Positions 50,817 to 59,263 of a stretch of DNA of 64,000 nucleotides are shown piece by piece (the first letter of the stretch is position 1; the number at the start of each line of letters is the position of its first letter). The DNA is from Asanoa sp. WMMD1127. GTDB taxonomy: Bacteria; Actinomycetota; Actinomycetes; Mycobacteriales; Micromonosporaceae. The notes under the pieces are model-generated. The model searched no databases. It saw only the letters and a program-made list of their open reading frames with translations, and was not told where the DNA came from. The position numbers and the translations under genes were made by a program. The stretch lies in NCBI RefSeq assembly GCF_029626225.1, contig NZ_JARUBP010000001.1:186001-250000 (forward strand), given 5' to 3'.

Positions 50817-51530
50817 CTACGAGCAGGCGCCCTGGTCGCGCCAGACGCCCCACTCGCCGGTGGTGCCGGGCGTCTCGCCCTGCGTCCACCACTGGGCCTG
50901 CCAGCGCCGGCCGTTGTGGGAGACGATCGCGCCGCCGTTGTAGACCGCGCTCGCGCTCCACGGCGTGCCGCACGACGTGGGCGGCGGCGGGGGCGGCGGG
51001 TTGGTCCCACCACCGCCACCGCTGCCGACCTGCAGGTCGACACAGGCGTAGAACGCGTTGTTGGTGTCGGCGACGTTCCAGCGGGCCAGCACGGTCAACC
51101 GGCCGGTGCGGCCGCCGAGGCCCACGTTGTGCGACTTGGTGGCGCCGGGCTGCGCGCCGCCGTCGTTGAAGACGGCGATGCGGCTGCCGCCGACGAAGTA
51201 CTCCCAGGTGCTGGTGGCGTGCCGGGCCGTGATGACCCAGTTGAACGTCACGCTCTGCCCGACCGACGTCGCGGGCCAGTTGCGGCTGTTGTCGTTGAGC
51301 ACCGAGAACCGGCTGCCGCCGCCGTTGCACTGCATCGAGCCCTTGGGCGCCTCGACGCTCTGCGGCTCGTAGACGATGTCGCCACAGTTGGCCACCCGGC
51401 CCTGCGCGCACATCGCCTGCCGGCTGGGCGGTGAGGAGATGTAGCCGTGCGCCTGCGCGGGCGCGGCCAGGAACATCGAGACCAGCACGGCGGCGACTGT
51501 CAGCACCGGAAGCATGAAGCGTCTACGCAT
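50817..51530 (-). CDS. Lytic polysaccharide monooxygenase (AA10) with CBM5/12 chitin-binding module
   Basis: The 237-residue secreted protein has a signal peptide cut at AQA-HGYI, leaving the N-terminal His of the copper brace. The AA10 domain continues with SPPSRQAMCAQGRVANCGDIVYEPQSVE, ARHATSTWEYFVGG (second brace His) and TNNAFYACVDLQV (axial aromatic). A Gly/Pro linker (residues 168-185) leads to a CBM5/12 module (CGTPWSASAVYNGGAIVSHNGRRWQAQWWTQGETPG, GEWGVWRDQGAC). It cleaves crystalline chitin or cellulose oxidatively; the CBM points to chitin. GGAGG lies before ATG 51530, and direct repeats are present in the promoter. Confidence 0.95.
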   Translation of the reverse strand: MRRRFMLPVLTVAAVLVSMFLAAPAQAHGYISSPPSRQAMCAQGRVANCGDIVYEPQSVEAPKGSMQCNGGGSRFSVLNDNSRNWPATSVGQSVTFNWVITARHATSTWEYFVGGSRIAVFNDGGAQPGATKSHNVGLGGRTGRLTVLARWNVADTNNAFYACVDLQVGSGGGGGTNPPPPPPPTSCGTPWSASAVYNGGAIVSHNGRRWQAQWWTQGETPGTTGEWGVWRDQGACS

Positions 51531-51584
51531 GAAGTCCTCCTCACTTCATAGAGAAACGCCGATCCGTTTGGTGGCCACCATAAG

Positions 51585-51615
51585 GTAAAGAAACCTAACA
51601 GTAAATAGACCTAAC
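51585..51615 (-). promoter_or_regulatory. Two 15-bp direct repeats in the LPMO promoter
   Basis: On the minus strand GTTAGGTCTATTTAC (51615-51601) is followed by GTTAGGTTTCTTTAC (51599-51585). They stand 55-85 bp upstream of the LPMO ATG in an AT-rich stretch. Tandem sites of this kind often bind carbohydrate regulators in actinomycetes. Confidence 0.6.
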
Positions 51616-51643
51616 GAAATTTCTCGATGTCTTCGTACGCACG

Positions 51644-51675
51644 ACAGCCCGCCCCCAGGCTCGGGAGCGGGCTGT
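51644..51675 (-). terminator. Terminator-like hairpin after ctaD
   Basis: ACAGCCCGC (51644-51652) pairs perfectly with GCGGGCTGT (51667-51675) around a 14-nt loop, 16 bp after the ctaD stop on the minus strand. No U-run is present, as is common in high-GC actinomycetes. Confidence 0.75.
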
Positions 51676-51690
51676 GGCAGCGGGTCAGGG

Positions 51691-53466
51691 TCAGCGCCGG
51701 GGTTTGTCCTCCGGATACGAGGCCCCACCGTCGGACTCGCGGGTGAACGGCTTGGCGCCACCCTCCGGCGGGCCGGCGATCGACTGGGAGCCCGCGGCCA
51801 GCTCCGGGAACTTGGCGTCGAAGGCGGGCCGCTCGGAGCGGATGCGCGGCATGCGGTCGAAGTTGCGCAGCGGCGGCGGCGACGAGGTCGCCCACTCCAG
51901 CGAGTTGCCGTGCCCCCACGGGTCGTCGGCCAACACCAGCGGACCGGCCTTGTACGCCTTCCACACGTTGTAGAGGAACGGCAGCGTCGAGGCGCCGAGG
52001 ATGAACGCGCCGATCGTCGAGATCTCGTTGAGCGTGGTGAACCCGTCGGTCGGCCGGTAGTCCGCGTAGCGCCGAGGCATTCCCTCGTTGCCCAGCCAGT
52101 GCTGCACCAGGAACGTGGTGTGGAAGCCGATGAACGTCATCCAGAAGTGGATCTTGCCCAGCCGGTCGTCGAGCATCCGCCCGAACATCTTCGGGAACCA
52201 GAAGTACACACCGGAGTAGACGGCGAACACGATGGTGCCGAAGAGCACGTAGTGGAAGTGCGCGACCACGAAGTACGAGTCGGAGACGTGCCAGTCCACC
52301 GGCGGGCTGGCCAGGAGCACGCCCGTCAGTCCACCCAGGAGGAACGTGACGAGGAAGCCCACCGCGAACAGCATCGGCGTCTCGAACGTGAGCTGGCCAC
52401 GCCACATCGTGCCGATCCAGTTGAAGAACTTCATGCCGGTCGGCACCGCGATCAGATAGCTGAGGAAGCTGAAGAACGGCAGCAGCACCTGGCCCGTGGC
52501 GAACATGTGGTGCGCCCACACGCTCATGGACAGCGCCGCGATCGCCACGGTGGCGCCGACGAGGCCCTTGTAACCGAACACCGGCTTGCGCGAGAAGACG
52601 GGGATGACCTCGGTGACGATGCCGAAGAACGGCAGCGCGACGATGTAGACCTCGGGATGGCCGAAGAACCAGAACAGGTGCTGCCACAGCAGGGGTCCGC
52701 CGGTCGACGGCTCGTACACCTTGGCATCGAGGATCCGGTCGGCGCCGAGCGCGAACAGCGTCGCGGCCAGCAGCGGGAACACGAAGATGACCAGCACGCT
52801 GGTGATCAGGATGTTCCAGGTGAAGATCGGCATCCGGAACATCGTCATGCCGGGCGCCCGCAGCGTGACGATGGTGGTGATCATGTTCACCGCGCCGAGG
52901 ATCGTGCCGAGGCCGGAGATGACCAGGCCGATCACCCACATGTTGGGGCCGACGCCGGGGGTGTTCTCGACGTCGCTCAGCGGCGTGTAGGCGAACCAGC
53001 CGAAGTCCGCGGCCCCGCTGGGCGTCGCGAAGCTGATCAGCACCATGGTGCCGCCGAACAGATAGAGCCAGTACGCGAACGCGTTGAGCCGTGGGAACGA
53101 CACGTCCGGCGCGCCGATCTGCAACGGCACCACGAAGTTCGCGAACGCGAACACGATCGGCGTGGCGAACAGCAGCAGCATGATCGTGCCGTGCATCGTG
53201 AACAGCTGGTTGTACTGCTCAGGCGAGAGGAACTGCATCCCCGGCCGGGCGAGCTCGGCGCGCATCAGCAGCGCCATGATGCCGCCGGCCACGAAGAACC
53301 CGAAGCTCGTCGTCAGGTAGAGGATCCCGATCTGCTTCGCGTCGGTGGTCCGGATCAGGCGGCTGAGCGCGTTGCCCTTCACCTGTTCCCGCACCGGCCA
53401 TGGACGCGTCACGATCGGCTTTGGAACTACGGACGTCAAAGCGGGCCCCCGGGGTTCGTCTGCCAA
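51691..53466 (-). CDS. ctaD: Cytochrome c oxidase subunit I
   Basis: The 591-residue protein has 12 predicted helices and all metal ligands: heme-a His in [12 protein letters not shown], CuB His in [14 protein letters not shown] with the cross-linked Tyr of HPEVY, the HH pair in [11 protein letters not shown], and heme ligands in [10 protein letters not shown]. It pumps protons while reducing O2 at the membrane. The longest frame starts at TTG 53466; the true start may lie a little downstream because homologous N-termini begin near [20 protein letters not shown]. No ctaC, ctaE or cytochrome bc genes are adjacent, so this may be an extra copy. Confidence 0.96.
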   Translation of the reverse strand: MADEPRGPALTSVVPKPIVTRPWPVREQVKGNALSRLIRTTDAKQIGILYLTTSFGFFVAGGIMALLMRAELARPGMQFLSPEQYNQLFTMHGTIMLLLFATPIVFAFANFVVPLQIGAPDVSFPRLNAFAYWLYLFGGTMVLISFATPSGAADFGWFAYTPLSDVENTPGVGPNMWVIGLVISGLGTILGAVNMITTIVTLRAPGMTMFRMPIFTWNILITSVLVIFVFPLLAATLFALGADRILDAKVYEPSTGGPLLWQHLFWFFGHPEVYIVALPFFGIVTEVIPVFSRKPVFGYKGLVGATVAIAALSMSVWAHHMFATGQVLLPFFSFLSYLIAVPTGMKFFNWIGTMWRGQLTFETPMLFAVGFLVTFLLGGLTGVLLASPPVDWHVSDSYFVVAHFHYVLFGTIVFAVYSGVYFWFPKMFGRMLDDRLGKIHFWMTFIGFHTTFLVQHWLGNEGMPRRYADYRPTDGFTTLNEISTIGAFILGASTLPFLYNVWKAYKAGPLVLADDPWGHGNSLEWATSSPPPLRNFDRMPRIRSERPAFDAKFPELAAGSQSIAGPPEGGAKPFTRESDGGASYPEDKPRR

Positions 53467-53531
53467 CCAGCCTTGGGCCTAACGACCCGGCAGGGCCGGC
53501 GGACGCGCCCCGATCGGGGGAACCCACGTCG

Positions 53532-54713
53532 TCACGGGTAGTCGGGCAGGTCGGCCGCGCTGGCCAGGGCGGTCGAACTGCTGACGAGCAGCCGGCGGAC
53601 GGCGGCGCGGCGGAACATCGTGTTGCGCAGCCACAGCCCCGTCCGGCTGGCCGGCGCCAGGAAATGACCCGGGCTCGCGCCCTTCTGCCAACGCCCGGCG
53701 TACGACCGCATCCGGTTCTCGTAGGCCGCGAATGCGGCTGGCACGTCGCCGCCGGTGCGGGCCAGCTCCCCGGCGAGCACATAGGCGCCGACCACGCCGG
53801 TGCCGACGCCCATGCCGCCGAGCGTGACGCCCCAGGCCGCGTCGCCGAGCAGCGCGATCCGTCCACTGTGCAAGGTGGGCACGGAGACCCGGCTGATCGC
53901 GTCGAAATAGAGGTCGGGGGCGGCGGTCAGCCCGTCCAGCAGCCTGGGCACGTGCCAGCCGAGGCCGGTGAAAGTGGCGGTGACCGCCTGTTTCTGGGCC
54001 GCGAGGTCCTGCCAGCCGACCCCGAGGGGGCCCGAGGACCAGACGAACAGCGCGCCGGCCAGCGTCGGGTCGCGGTCGTCGGCTGCCACGCTCGCCATCC
54101 GCCCGGGCACGTTGTACTGCTGGGCGACGGGGATCGCGCCGACGTCGTTGGGCATGTCCCAGCCGGCGATGTGATAGCCGAGGTGCTTGACGAACCGGTC
54201 CTCGGGACCCATGGCCAGGCGACGGACGGTCGAGTGGATGCCGTCGGCGCCCACCACCGCGTCGTACGTGCCTTCACCGCCGCCGCGGAACCGCACTTCG
54301 ACGCCGTCGCGGCCGTCGCGCAGCGCGGTGATCGAGTCGCCGAACAGGTAGCGGACCCGGTCGGCGGACCGCCGGTGCAGCACCGCGCTCAGGTCGCGGC
54401 GCCGGACCTCGACGTCACCACCGGCGAACTCGGCCGGCAACTCGAAGATCGTGCGCCCGTCGGCGTCGACGGTGCGCATCGCGCCGGCATGGGTCTGCAC
54501 CGCCTCGAGCTCGTCGAGGATGCCGAGCTTGGCCAGCACCTTCAGATGCGTCGGGCCGCGGAAGTCGACCGCGAAGCCGCTCTCCCGCAGCTTGGGGGCG
54601 ATCTCGACGACGGTGGTCTCGGCGCCCGCGTCGGCCAGCCGGCAGGCCAGCGCCGGCCCGGCCACCCCGGCGCCGGAGACCAGGACCCGAAACCCGCTCA
54701 GTTCGTTGCTCAT
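53532..54713 (-). CDS. FAD-dependent aromatic/tetracycline-type hydroxylase
   Basis: The 393-residue flavoprotein has VLVSGAGVAGPALACRLADAGAETTVVE (FAD motif, about 10-37), YDAVVGADGIHSTVRRLAM (DG motif) and SGRIALLGDAAWGVTLGGMGVGTGVVGAYVLAGEL (GD motif). It resembles the TetX/PHBH group that inactivates antibiotics or hydroxylates aromatic substrates. The divergent TetR gene at 54799 and an operator-like dyad between them suggest ligand-induced expression. Confidence 0.9.
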   Translation of the reverse strand: MSNELSGFRVLVSGAGVAGPALACRLADAGAETTVVEIAPKLRESGFAVDFRGPTHLKVLAKLGILDELEAVQTHAGAMRTVDADGRTIFELPAEFAGGDVEVRRRDLSAVLHRRSADRVRYLFGDSITALRDGRDGVEVRFRGGGEGTYDAVVGADGIHSTVRRLAMGPEDRFVKHLGYHIAGWDMPNDVGAIPVAQQYNVPGRMASVAADDRDPTLAGALFVWSSGPLGVGWQDLAAQKQAVTATFTGLGWHVPRLLDGLTAAPDLYFDAISRVSVPTLHSGRIALLGDAAWGVTLGGMGVGTGVVGAYVLAGELARTGGDVPAAFAAYENRMRSYAGRWQKGASPGHFLAPASRTGLWLRNTMFRRAAVRRLLVSSSTALASAADLPDYP

Positions 54714-54744
54714 CGACTCTTCCTTATCTGTGTCTCTTGGATGC

Positions 54745-54759
54745 TGTTTACGATAGACA
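54745..54759. promoter_or_regulatory. TetR-type operator between FAD hydroxylase and TetR genes
   Basis: TGTTTA-CGA-TAGACA is a near-perfect dyad (one mismatch per half). CTGTGTCT at 54728-54735 and AGACACAG at 54755-54762 form a further 8-bp inverted pair around it. Confidence 0.65.
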
Positions 54760-54798
54760 CAGTTTTGGCAAGCCGGCAAGCCCTTAAGGTGGCGGACG

Positions 54799-55503
54799 AT
54801 GGACAAGCTGTTGTGGGAACCACCGGCCAGGCCCCGGCGCGGCCCCCGGCCGGCGTTCACGCTGGACGACATCGCCCGGGCCGGCAGCGCGATCGCCGAC
54901 GCTGACGGGCTCGCGGCCGTGACCATGCAGCGGATCGCCGACCAGCTCGGCGTCACCAAGATGGCGCTGTACCGCTATGTGCCCGGCAAGGCGGAGCTGG
55001 TCGCGCTGATGCTCGACCGCGCGCTGGGCGGCCCGCCGGCCACCGGGGGGCGGGACTGGCGTTCCGCGCTGGATGCCTGGTCCCGCGCGCTCTTCGCGGC
55101 GTTCGCCGCACACCCGTGGGCGCTGGAGGCCGCGGTGGGCGCCCGGATGGTCGGACCCAATGAGGTGGCCTGGCTCGAGGAAGCGGTCGCGGCGCTCACC
55201 GGCACTGGGCTGCACGGCGCGGAGATGCTCGACGTGGCGGTGACGCTCGTCGGTCACGTGCGCAACCTGGCCCAGCAGACCGCGGGCGGCGACCTGGAGG
55301 TGGCGCTCGACGACACGCTCGCGGCGCTCGTCGAGGAGCGGGCGGACCGGTTCCCGGCGTTGCACTCCGCGCTGCGCACCGCGCGGGGCAGCGGCCAGCA
55401 GGACCAGGCGCTCGACTTCGGGCTCGCCCGGATCCTGGACGGCGTGGGGGTGCTGATCGCCGAACGCGCGTCCGGCGCCACATCCGCCCATCCCGTCCCG
55501 TAA
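54799..55503 (+). CDS. TetR family regulator with TetR_C_1-like domain
   Basis: The 234-residue protein has the helix-turn-helix ITMQRIADQLGVTKMALYRYV region (QRIADQLGVTKMALYRYVPGKAELVALML, about 45-73) preceded by RPAFTLDDIARAGSAIADADGLAAV, which fits the tetracycline-repressor-like subgroup. The C-terminal half is helical and probably binds a drug-like ligand. It most likely represses the divergent FAD hydroxylase gene and itself. Confidence 0.9.
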   Translation: MDKLLWEPPARPRRGPRPAFTLDDIARAGSAIADADGLAAVTMQRIADQLGVTKMALYRYVPGKAELVALMLDRALGGPPATGGRDWRSALDAWSRALFAAFAAHPWALEAAVGARMVGPNEVAWLEEAVAALTGTGLHGAEMLDVAVTLVGHVRNLAQQTAGGDLEVALDDTLAALVEERADRFPALHSALRTARGSGQQDQALDFGLARILDGVGVLIAERASGATSAHPVP

Positions 55504-55580
55504 CGCGGCGGTAGCTGGCCGGCTCCCGTACTCGGTGAAATAGTGGGAATTGCCCATGTTCTGCCGTTAAGGGGGTCGCG

Positions 55581-56282
55581 ATGACCGACCAGACACCGAA
55601 CCGGCCGATGGGTGGCCGGCCCGGAGACCCGCGCATGCCATCTCCTGAGCCGGCCTCCGCCGCGTCGGGCGTGCTGGGCGGTGTCGCCGATGCCACGCCG
55701 ATGGGGTTGGCGGCGTTCGCACTGTCCACATTCCTGCTTTCCGCGTTCAATGCGGGCTGGACCAACGGGACGACGGCCTGGCTGAGCTTCGGCTTCGTCG
55801 CCGGCGGTCTCGTGCAGCTGCTCGCGGGCATGTGGGCGTTCCGCAATCGCAACCTGTTCAACACCGTCGCCTTCTCGATGTACGGCGCGTTCTTCCTCGG
55901 CCTGGCGCTGTATTTCACCCTCGTCGCGCCTGGCGCCAGCGCGGCGGCACAGCGCAACGACCTGGCGTGGATCCTGCTCGCGTTCGCGCTGTTCAACTTC
56001 TATCTGGTGCTGTGGGCGACACAGGTCAACGAGACGCTGTTCGGGGTGTTCTTCTTCCTCGGCGTCACCGAGGTGCTGCTCTGCATCGGCTTCTTCGTCG
56101 ACAACGGCCAGGTGGTCCGGATCGGCGGCTATCTCGGGGTGCTGACGGCGCTGGTCGCCTGGTACGGGTCGTCCGGTGCGCTGATCAACGGGTTGCTGGG
56201 CCGGGAGGCGATCAGGTTGGGCGCGCCGCTGAAGCTCCGCGGTCTGGAGCAGCGGCTGACCCATCGGCCGGCCGCGCGCTGA
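55581..56282 (+). CDS. GPR1/FUN34/YaaH (acetate/succinate channel) family membrane protein
   Basis: The 233-residue protein has six hydrophobic helices. Its first motif, DATPMGLAAFALSTFLLSAFNAG, corresponds to the NPAPLGL signature of the family with changed residues, and it is followed by GFVAGGLVQLLAGMWAFRNRNLFNTVAFSMYGAFFLGLALYF. These proteins form hexameric channels for acetate or succinate. The altered signature may change selectivity. It stands as a single gene. Confidence 0.85.
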   Translation: MTDQTPNRPMGGRPGDPRMPSPEPASAASGVLGGVADATPMGLAAFALSTFLLSAFNAGWTNGTTAWLSFGFVAGGLVQLLAGMWAFRNRNLFNTVAFSMYGAFFLGLALYFTLVAPGASAAAQRNDLAWILLAFALFNFYLVLWATQVNETLFGVFFFLGVTEVLLCIGFFVDNGQVVRIGGYLGVLTALVAWYGSSGALINGLLGREAIRLGAPLKLRGLEQRLTHRPAAR

Positions 56283-56333
56283 GCTTTCCGAGCCGGTCTT
56301 TCGTGCCGGCGCTTCCTCGCCGAGAATGCCGGG

Positions 56334-57071
56334 ATGGGTGACGAACCGATCCGGGTGACCGTGTGGGGCGAGGGCCGCCACGAGAAGCGCGACGCGAACG
56401 TGGCCGAGCTCTATCCCGACGGCATGCACGAGACGATCGCCGACGGCATCCGGTCGCAGGCGCGGGCCGAGGTGACCGTGCGATGCGCCACTTTGGACTC
56501 ACCCGGCCAGGGCCTGCCGGACGAGGTGCTCGCCGGGACCGACGTGCTGACCTGGTGGGGGCACCTGGCCCACGACGAGGTCGCCGACGAGCTGGTCGAC
56601 CGGGTGCAGCGGCAGGTGCTCGCCGGCATGGGCCTGGTCGTGCTGCACTCGGGCCACTGGTCGAAGATCTTCAAGCGGTTGATGGGCACGAGCTGCGCGC
56701 TGCGCTGGCGCAACGGCGACGACCGGGAGCTGGTCTGGACGGTCGACCCGACCCACCCGGTCGCGGCCGGCGTGCCGAGCCCGCTGGTCATCGACCGCCA
56801 GGAGATGTACGGCGAGTTCTTCGACATCCCCGCGCCCGACGAGCTCGTGTTCGTCAGCTCGTTCAGCGGCGGTGAGGTGTTCCGCAGCGGCTGCGCGTGG
56901 CGCCGCGGCCGGGGCCGGGTCTTCTACTTCAGCCCGGGCGACCAGGACTACCCCGTCTACCACCACGCCGGCGTGCGGCAGGTCATCGCCAACGCGGCGG
57001 TCTGGGCGGCGCCGTCGGGACCACGGGAGCAGACCCCCATCGCGTACGCCGCCCCCGGCTGGTTCGAATGA
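56334..57071 (+). CDS. ThuA-like glutamine-amidotransferase-fold protein (sugar utilisation)
   Basis: The 245-residue protein is of the ThuA type: RVTVWGEGRHEKRDANVAELYPDGMHETIADGIRS, DVLTWWGHLAHDEVADELVDRVQRQVLAGMGLVVLHSGHWSKIFKRLMGTSCALRWRNGDDRELVW and GRGRVFYFSPGDQDYPVYHHAGVRQVIANAAVWA. ThuA proteins are linked with trehalose and other sugar catabolism, often as oxidised-sugar enzymes beside a dehydrogenase. It overlaps the Gfo/Idh gene by 4 bp (ATGA), so the two act together. Confidence 0.92.
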   Translation: MGDEPIRVTVWGEGRHEKRDANVAELYPDGMHETIADGIRSQARAEVTVRCATLDSPGQGLPDEVLAGTDVLTWWGHLAHDEVADELVDRVQRQVLAGMGLVVLHSGHWSKIFKRLMGTSCALRWRNGDDRELVWTVDPTHPVAAGVPSPLVIDRQEMYGEFFDIPAPDELVFVSSFSGGEVFRSGCAWRRGRGRVFYFSPGDQDYPVYHHAGVRQVIANAAVWAAPSGPREQTPIAYAAPGWFE

Positions 57072-58093
57072 TGCGCGCGGTCCTCGTCGGCGCCGGAGCG
57101 ATGGGGGCCGAGTGGCTCGCGGCGATCGCGGCGAGCCCGGACGTGTTGCTGGCCGCGGTGGTCGACCTCGACGAGGCCGCAGCGGCCCGCGCGGCCGCCG
57201 GCGCGGTGCCATCGGCGACGAGCCTGACCGCGGTGGCTGCCGGCGCGGACTTCGTCGTCGACGCGACGGTGCCGGCCGCCCACTTCGCGGTGACGACGGA
57301 GGCGTTGCGGCTCGGCCTGCCGGTGCTGGGCGAGAAGCCGCTCGCGGCGACGCTGCCGGAGGCCCTGACGCTGGCGGCGCTGTCGTCGCTGACGGGTACG
57401 CCGTTCGTGATCAGCCAGTCCCGCCGCTACGAGCGGTCGCTGGCGGATTTCAAGACCGAGGTCGACGCTCTCGGCACGGTGGGCGCGCTGCACACGTCGT
57501 TCTATCGCGCGCCGCACTTCGGCGGCTTCCGCGAGACGATGCCGCACCCGTTGCTGCTCGACATGGCCATCCACCCGTTCGACACGGCGCGCTATCTGCT
57601 GTCCGACGAGCCGGTGTCGGTCTTCTGCGACGCGTGGAACCCGCCGTGGAGCTGGTACGCCGGCGCCGCCTCGGCCAACGCCTTGTTCCGCTTCGCTTCG
57701 GGGGCGCGGTACTCGTACACGGCGTCGTGGTGTGCCGCTGGCCAGGAGACGTCGTGGAACGGCAGCTGGCGGGCCGTGGCGGAGGGCGGCACAGCGGTCT
57801 GGGACGGCGAGGGCGCTCCTTCGTCAACGCTGCTGGAGACCATCGGCGCTTCGCTGGCGTCGTTCGTCGAGGCGCTGGGGGCGGGCACCCGACCGGCCAC
57901 GTCGGTCCATCGCAACGTGCTGAGCCTCGCGATGGTCCTGTGCGCGGTCGAATCCGCGGACAGCGGCCGGGTCGTCGTCATCGACGAGACGTTGTCCCGC
58001 GCCCATGCGGACGCGGTCGCGGCCGCTCCGCCGGACGTGGCCGAGGTCCTCCGCTCCTGGCCCTCGGTGCGGGGCGCCCTGCTCGAGTCCTGA
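57068..58093 (+). CDS. Gfo/Idh/MocA family NAD(P)-dependent sugar dehydrogenase
   Basis: The 341-residue protein begins MMRAVLVGAGAMGAEWLAAIAA (Rossmann motif), then VLGEKPLAATLPEA with the catalytic Lys of EKP (about 96) and LLDMAIHPFDTARYLL with the D..H pair (about 165-175). It should oxidise a sugar or cyclitol with NAD(P). Its ATG overlaps the thuA stop. ThuA/ThuB-like pairs degrade 3-ketosugars after oxidation of disaccharides, which is a plausible role here. Confidence 0.92.
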   Translation: MMRAVLVGAGAMGAEWLAAIAASPDVLLAAVVDLDEAAAARAAAGAVPSATSLTAVAAGADFVVDATVPAAHFAVTTEALRLGLPVLGEKPLAATLPEALTLAALSSLTGTPFVISQSRRYERSLADFKTEVDALGTVGALHTSFYRAPHFGGFRETMPHPLLLDMAIHPFDTARYLLSDEPVSVFCDAWNPPWSWYAGAASANALFRFASGARYSYTASWCAAGQETSWNGSWRAVAEGGTAVWDGEGAPSSTLLETIGASLASFVEALGAGTRPATSVHRNVLSLAMVLCAVESADSGRVVVIDETLSRAHADAVAAAPPDVAEVLRSWPSVRGALLES

Positions 58094-58120
58094 GACGCCC
58101 GGGGCCCGGCGGGACGAGCT

Positions 58121-59263
58121 TCACACGAGCCGTAGTTCCGGGCGCCGGTCGGTCATGCCGAGTAGTTCGCGGACCCGGTGCAGTGGCCAAGCGAGTTGGA
58201 CGCCCAGGGCGGCCAACGTCAGGCCGTGCCCGGCGGCAACGTCGAAGGCGCGGGCCAGCAGGGCCGGCCGTTCGCCTTCGAAGCCGGAGATCGACTGGGC
58301 CGGAAAGGCGCCTTCCGCGCGCAGGCGGTCCAGGCGGCGGTAGCCGCGGGCGGCGGTCGAGTCGGAGTACAGGCCGAGCTCTCGGCAGCGGTAGAGCAGG
58401 CTGTTGATGGAGACGCCCCACACCTGCTGCAGGTCGGCGAGCGCCGTGAAGTTGAGGCGGGCGGGCAGGGCCGGGAGGATGCTGGCGCGCGGCGTGAGGA
58501 ACTCCGCGGCGAAGGCGTCGGCCGCCCGCTCCTGGGCGGTGTCGCCGGGGATCGCGTCACCGTGCATGACGATGTGGCCGAGCTCGTGCGCCACCGTGAA
58601 CCGGTGCCAGTAGACGTCGTCCGCCCGGTCGCGGGTGACCACCATCGTGGGGCGCGGCAGGTGTGAGGTCGAGAACGCGTCGACGGTGGCCACGTCGCCG
58701 TCGGCCAGCGGGGCCAGGGCGACGACGACGCCACGTGTCTCCAGGGTGCGCACCAGGTGCGGGATCGGGCCGGTGCCCAGGTTCCAGTGCCGACGCAGGG
58801 CCCGGGCCGCGTCCGCCGGCAGCTCCGCCTCGGTGCCGGTGGGCACGTCGACCTGCGGAAGGCGTACCCGCTGCTCCAAGGCGTGGGTCAGCTCCCAAAG
58901 CTGCTCCACCAGGGCGACGGCCTTCGCCCGCTGGTAGGAGCGCGTGGAGCGCAGGTGCCGGAAGTGCGCCGCGGACGCGTCGAGCTTGGCGTGCGGCCGT
59001 CCGGCCGCCAGGAACTGGATCGGCACGCCCAGGTAGCCGGCGAGCGGCTCGATGAGGTCGGGCCGGGGGCGGGTACCGGCCTCGTACTGACCGACGGCGG
59101 CCGGCGTCACCCCGATGGCGGCGGCGACCTCGCGCTTCGTGCGGCCGGCCAGGTGGCGGGCCTGGGTCAGCCGCGCCGGGTCGAAGATCTGCGCCACGGA
59201 CGCCGCCGTCCACGACCCGCGGGCGCCGCCGGCCGCGTAGGCGAGCCGGGCCCGCTCACTCAT
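58121..59263 (-). CDS. XRE-family HTH protein fused to ImmA/IrrE metallopeptidase domain
   Basis: The 380-residue protein has an N-terminal HTH of the Cro/CI type (ARHLAGRTKREVAAAIGVTPAAVGQYEAG, about 35-63), a middle region (RHLRSTRSYQRAKAVALVEQLWELTHALEQRV), the ImmA/IrrE zinc protease motif FTVAHELGHIVMHGD (HExxH at about 225-229) with the downstream QERAADAFAAEFLTP, and a C-terminal domain (LADLQQVWGVSINSLLYRCRELGLYS). Such fusions resemble ImmR/ImmA and IrrE/DdrO control pairs, where the protease cleaves a repressor. It overlaps the upstream gene at 59256 by 8 bp. Confidence 0.92.
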   Translation of the reverse strand: MSERARLAYAAGGARGSWTAASVAQIFDPARLTQARHLAGRTKREVAAAIGVTPAAVGQYEAGTRPRPDLIEPLAGYLGVPIQFLAAGRPHAKLDASAAHFRHLRSTRSYQRAKAVALVEQLWELTHALEQRVRLPQVDVPTGTEAELPADAARALRRHWNLGTGPIPHLVRTLETRGVVVALAPLADGDVATVDAFSTSHLPRPTMVVTRDRADDVYWHRFTVAHELGHIVMHGDAIPGDTAQERAADAFAAEFLTPRASILPALPARLNFTALADLQQVWGVSINSLLYRCRELGLYSDSTAARGYRRLDRLRAEGAFPAQSISGFEGERPALLARAFDVAAGHGLTLAALGVQLAWPLHRVRELLGMTDRRPELRLV

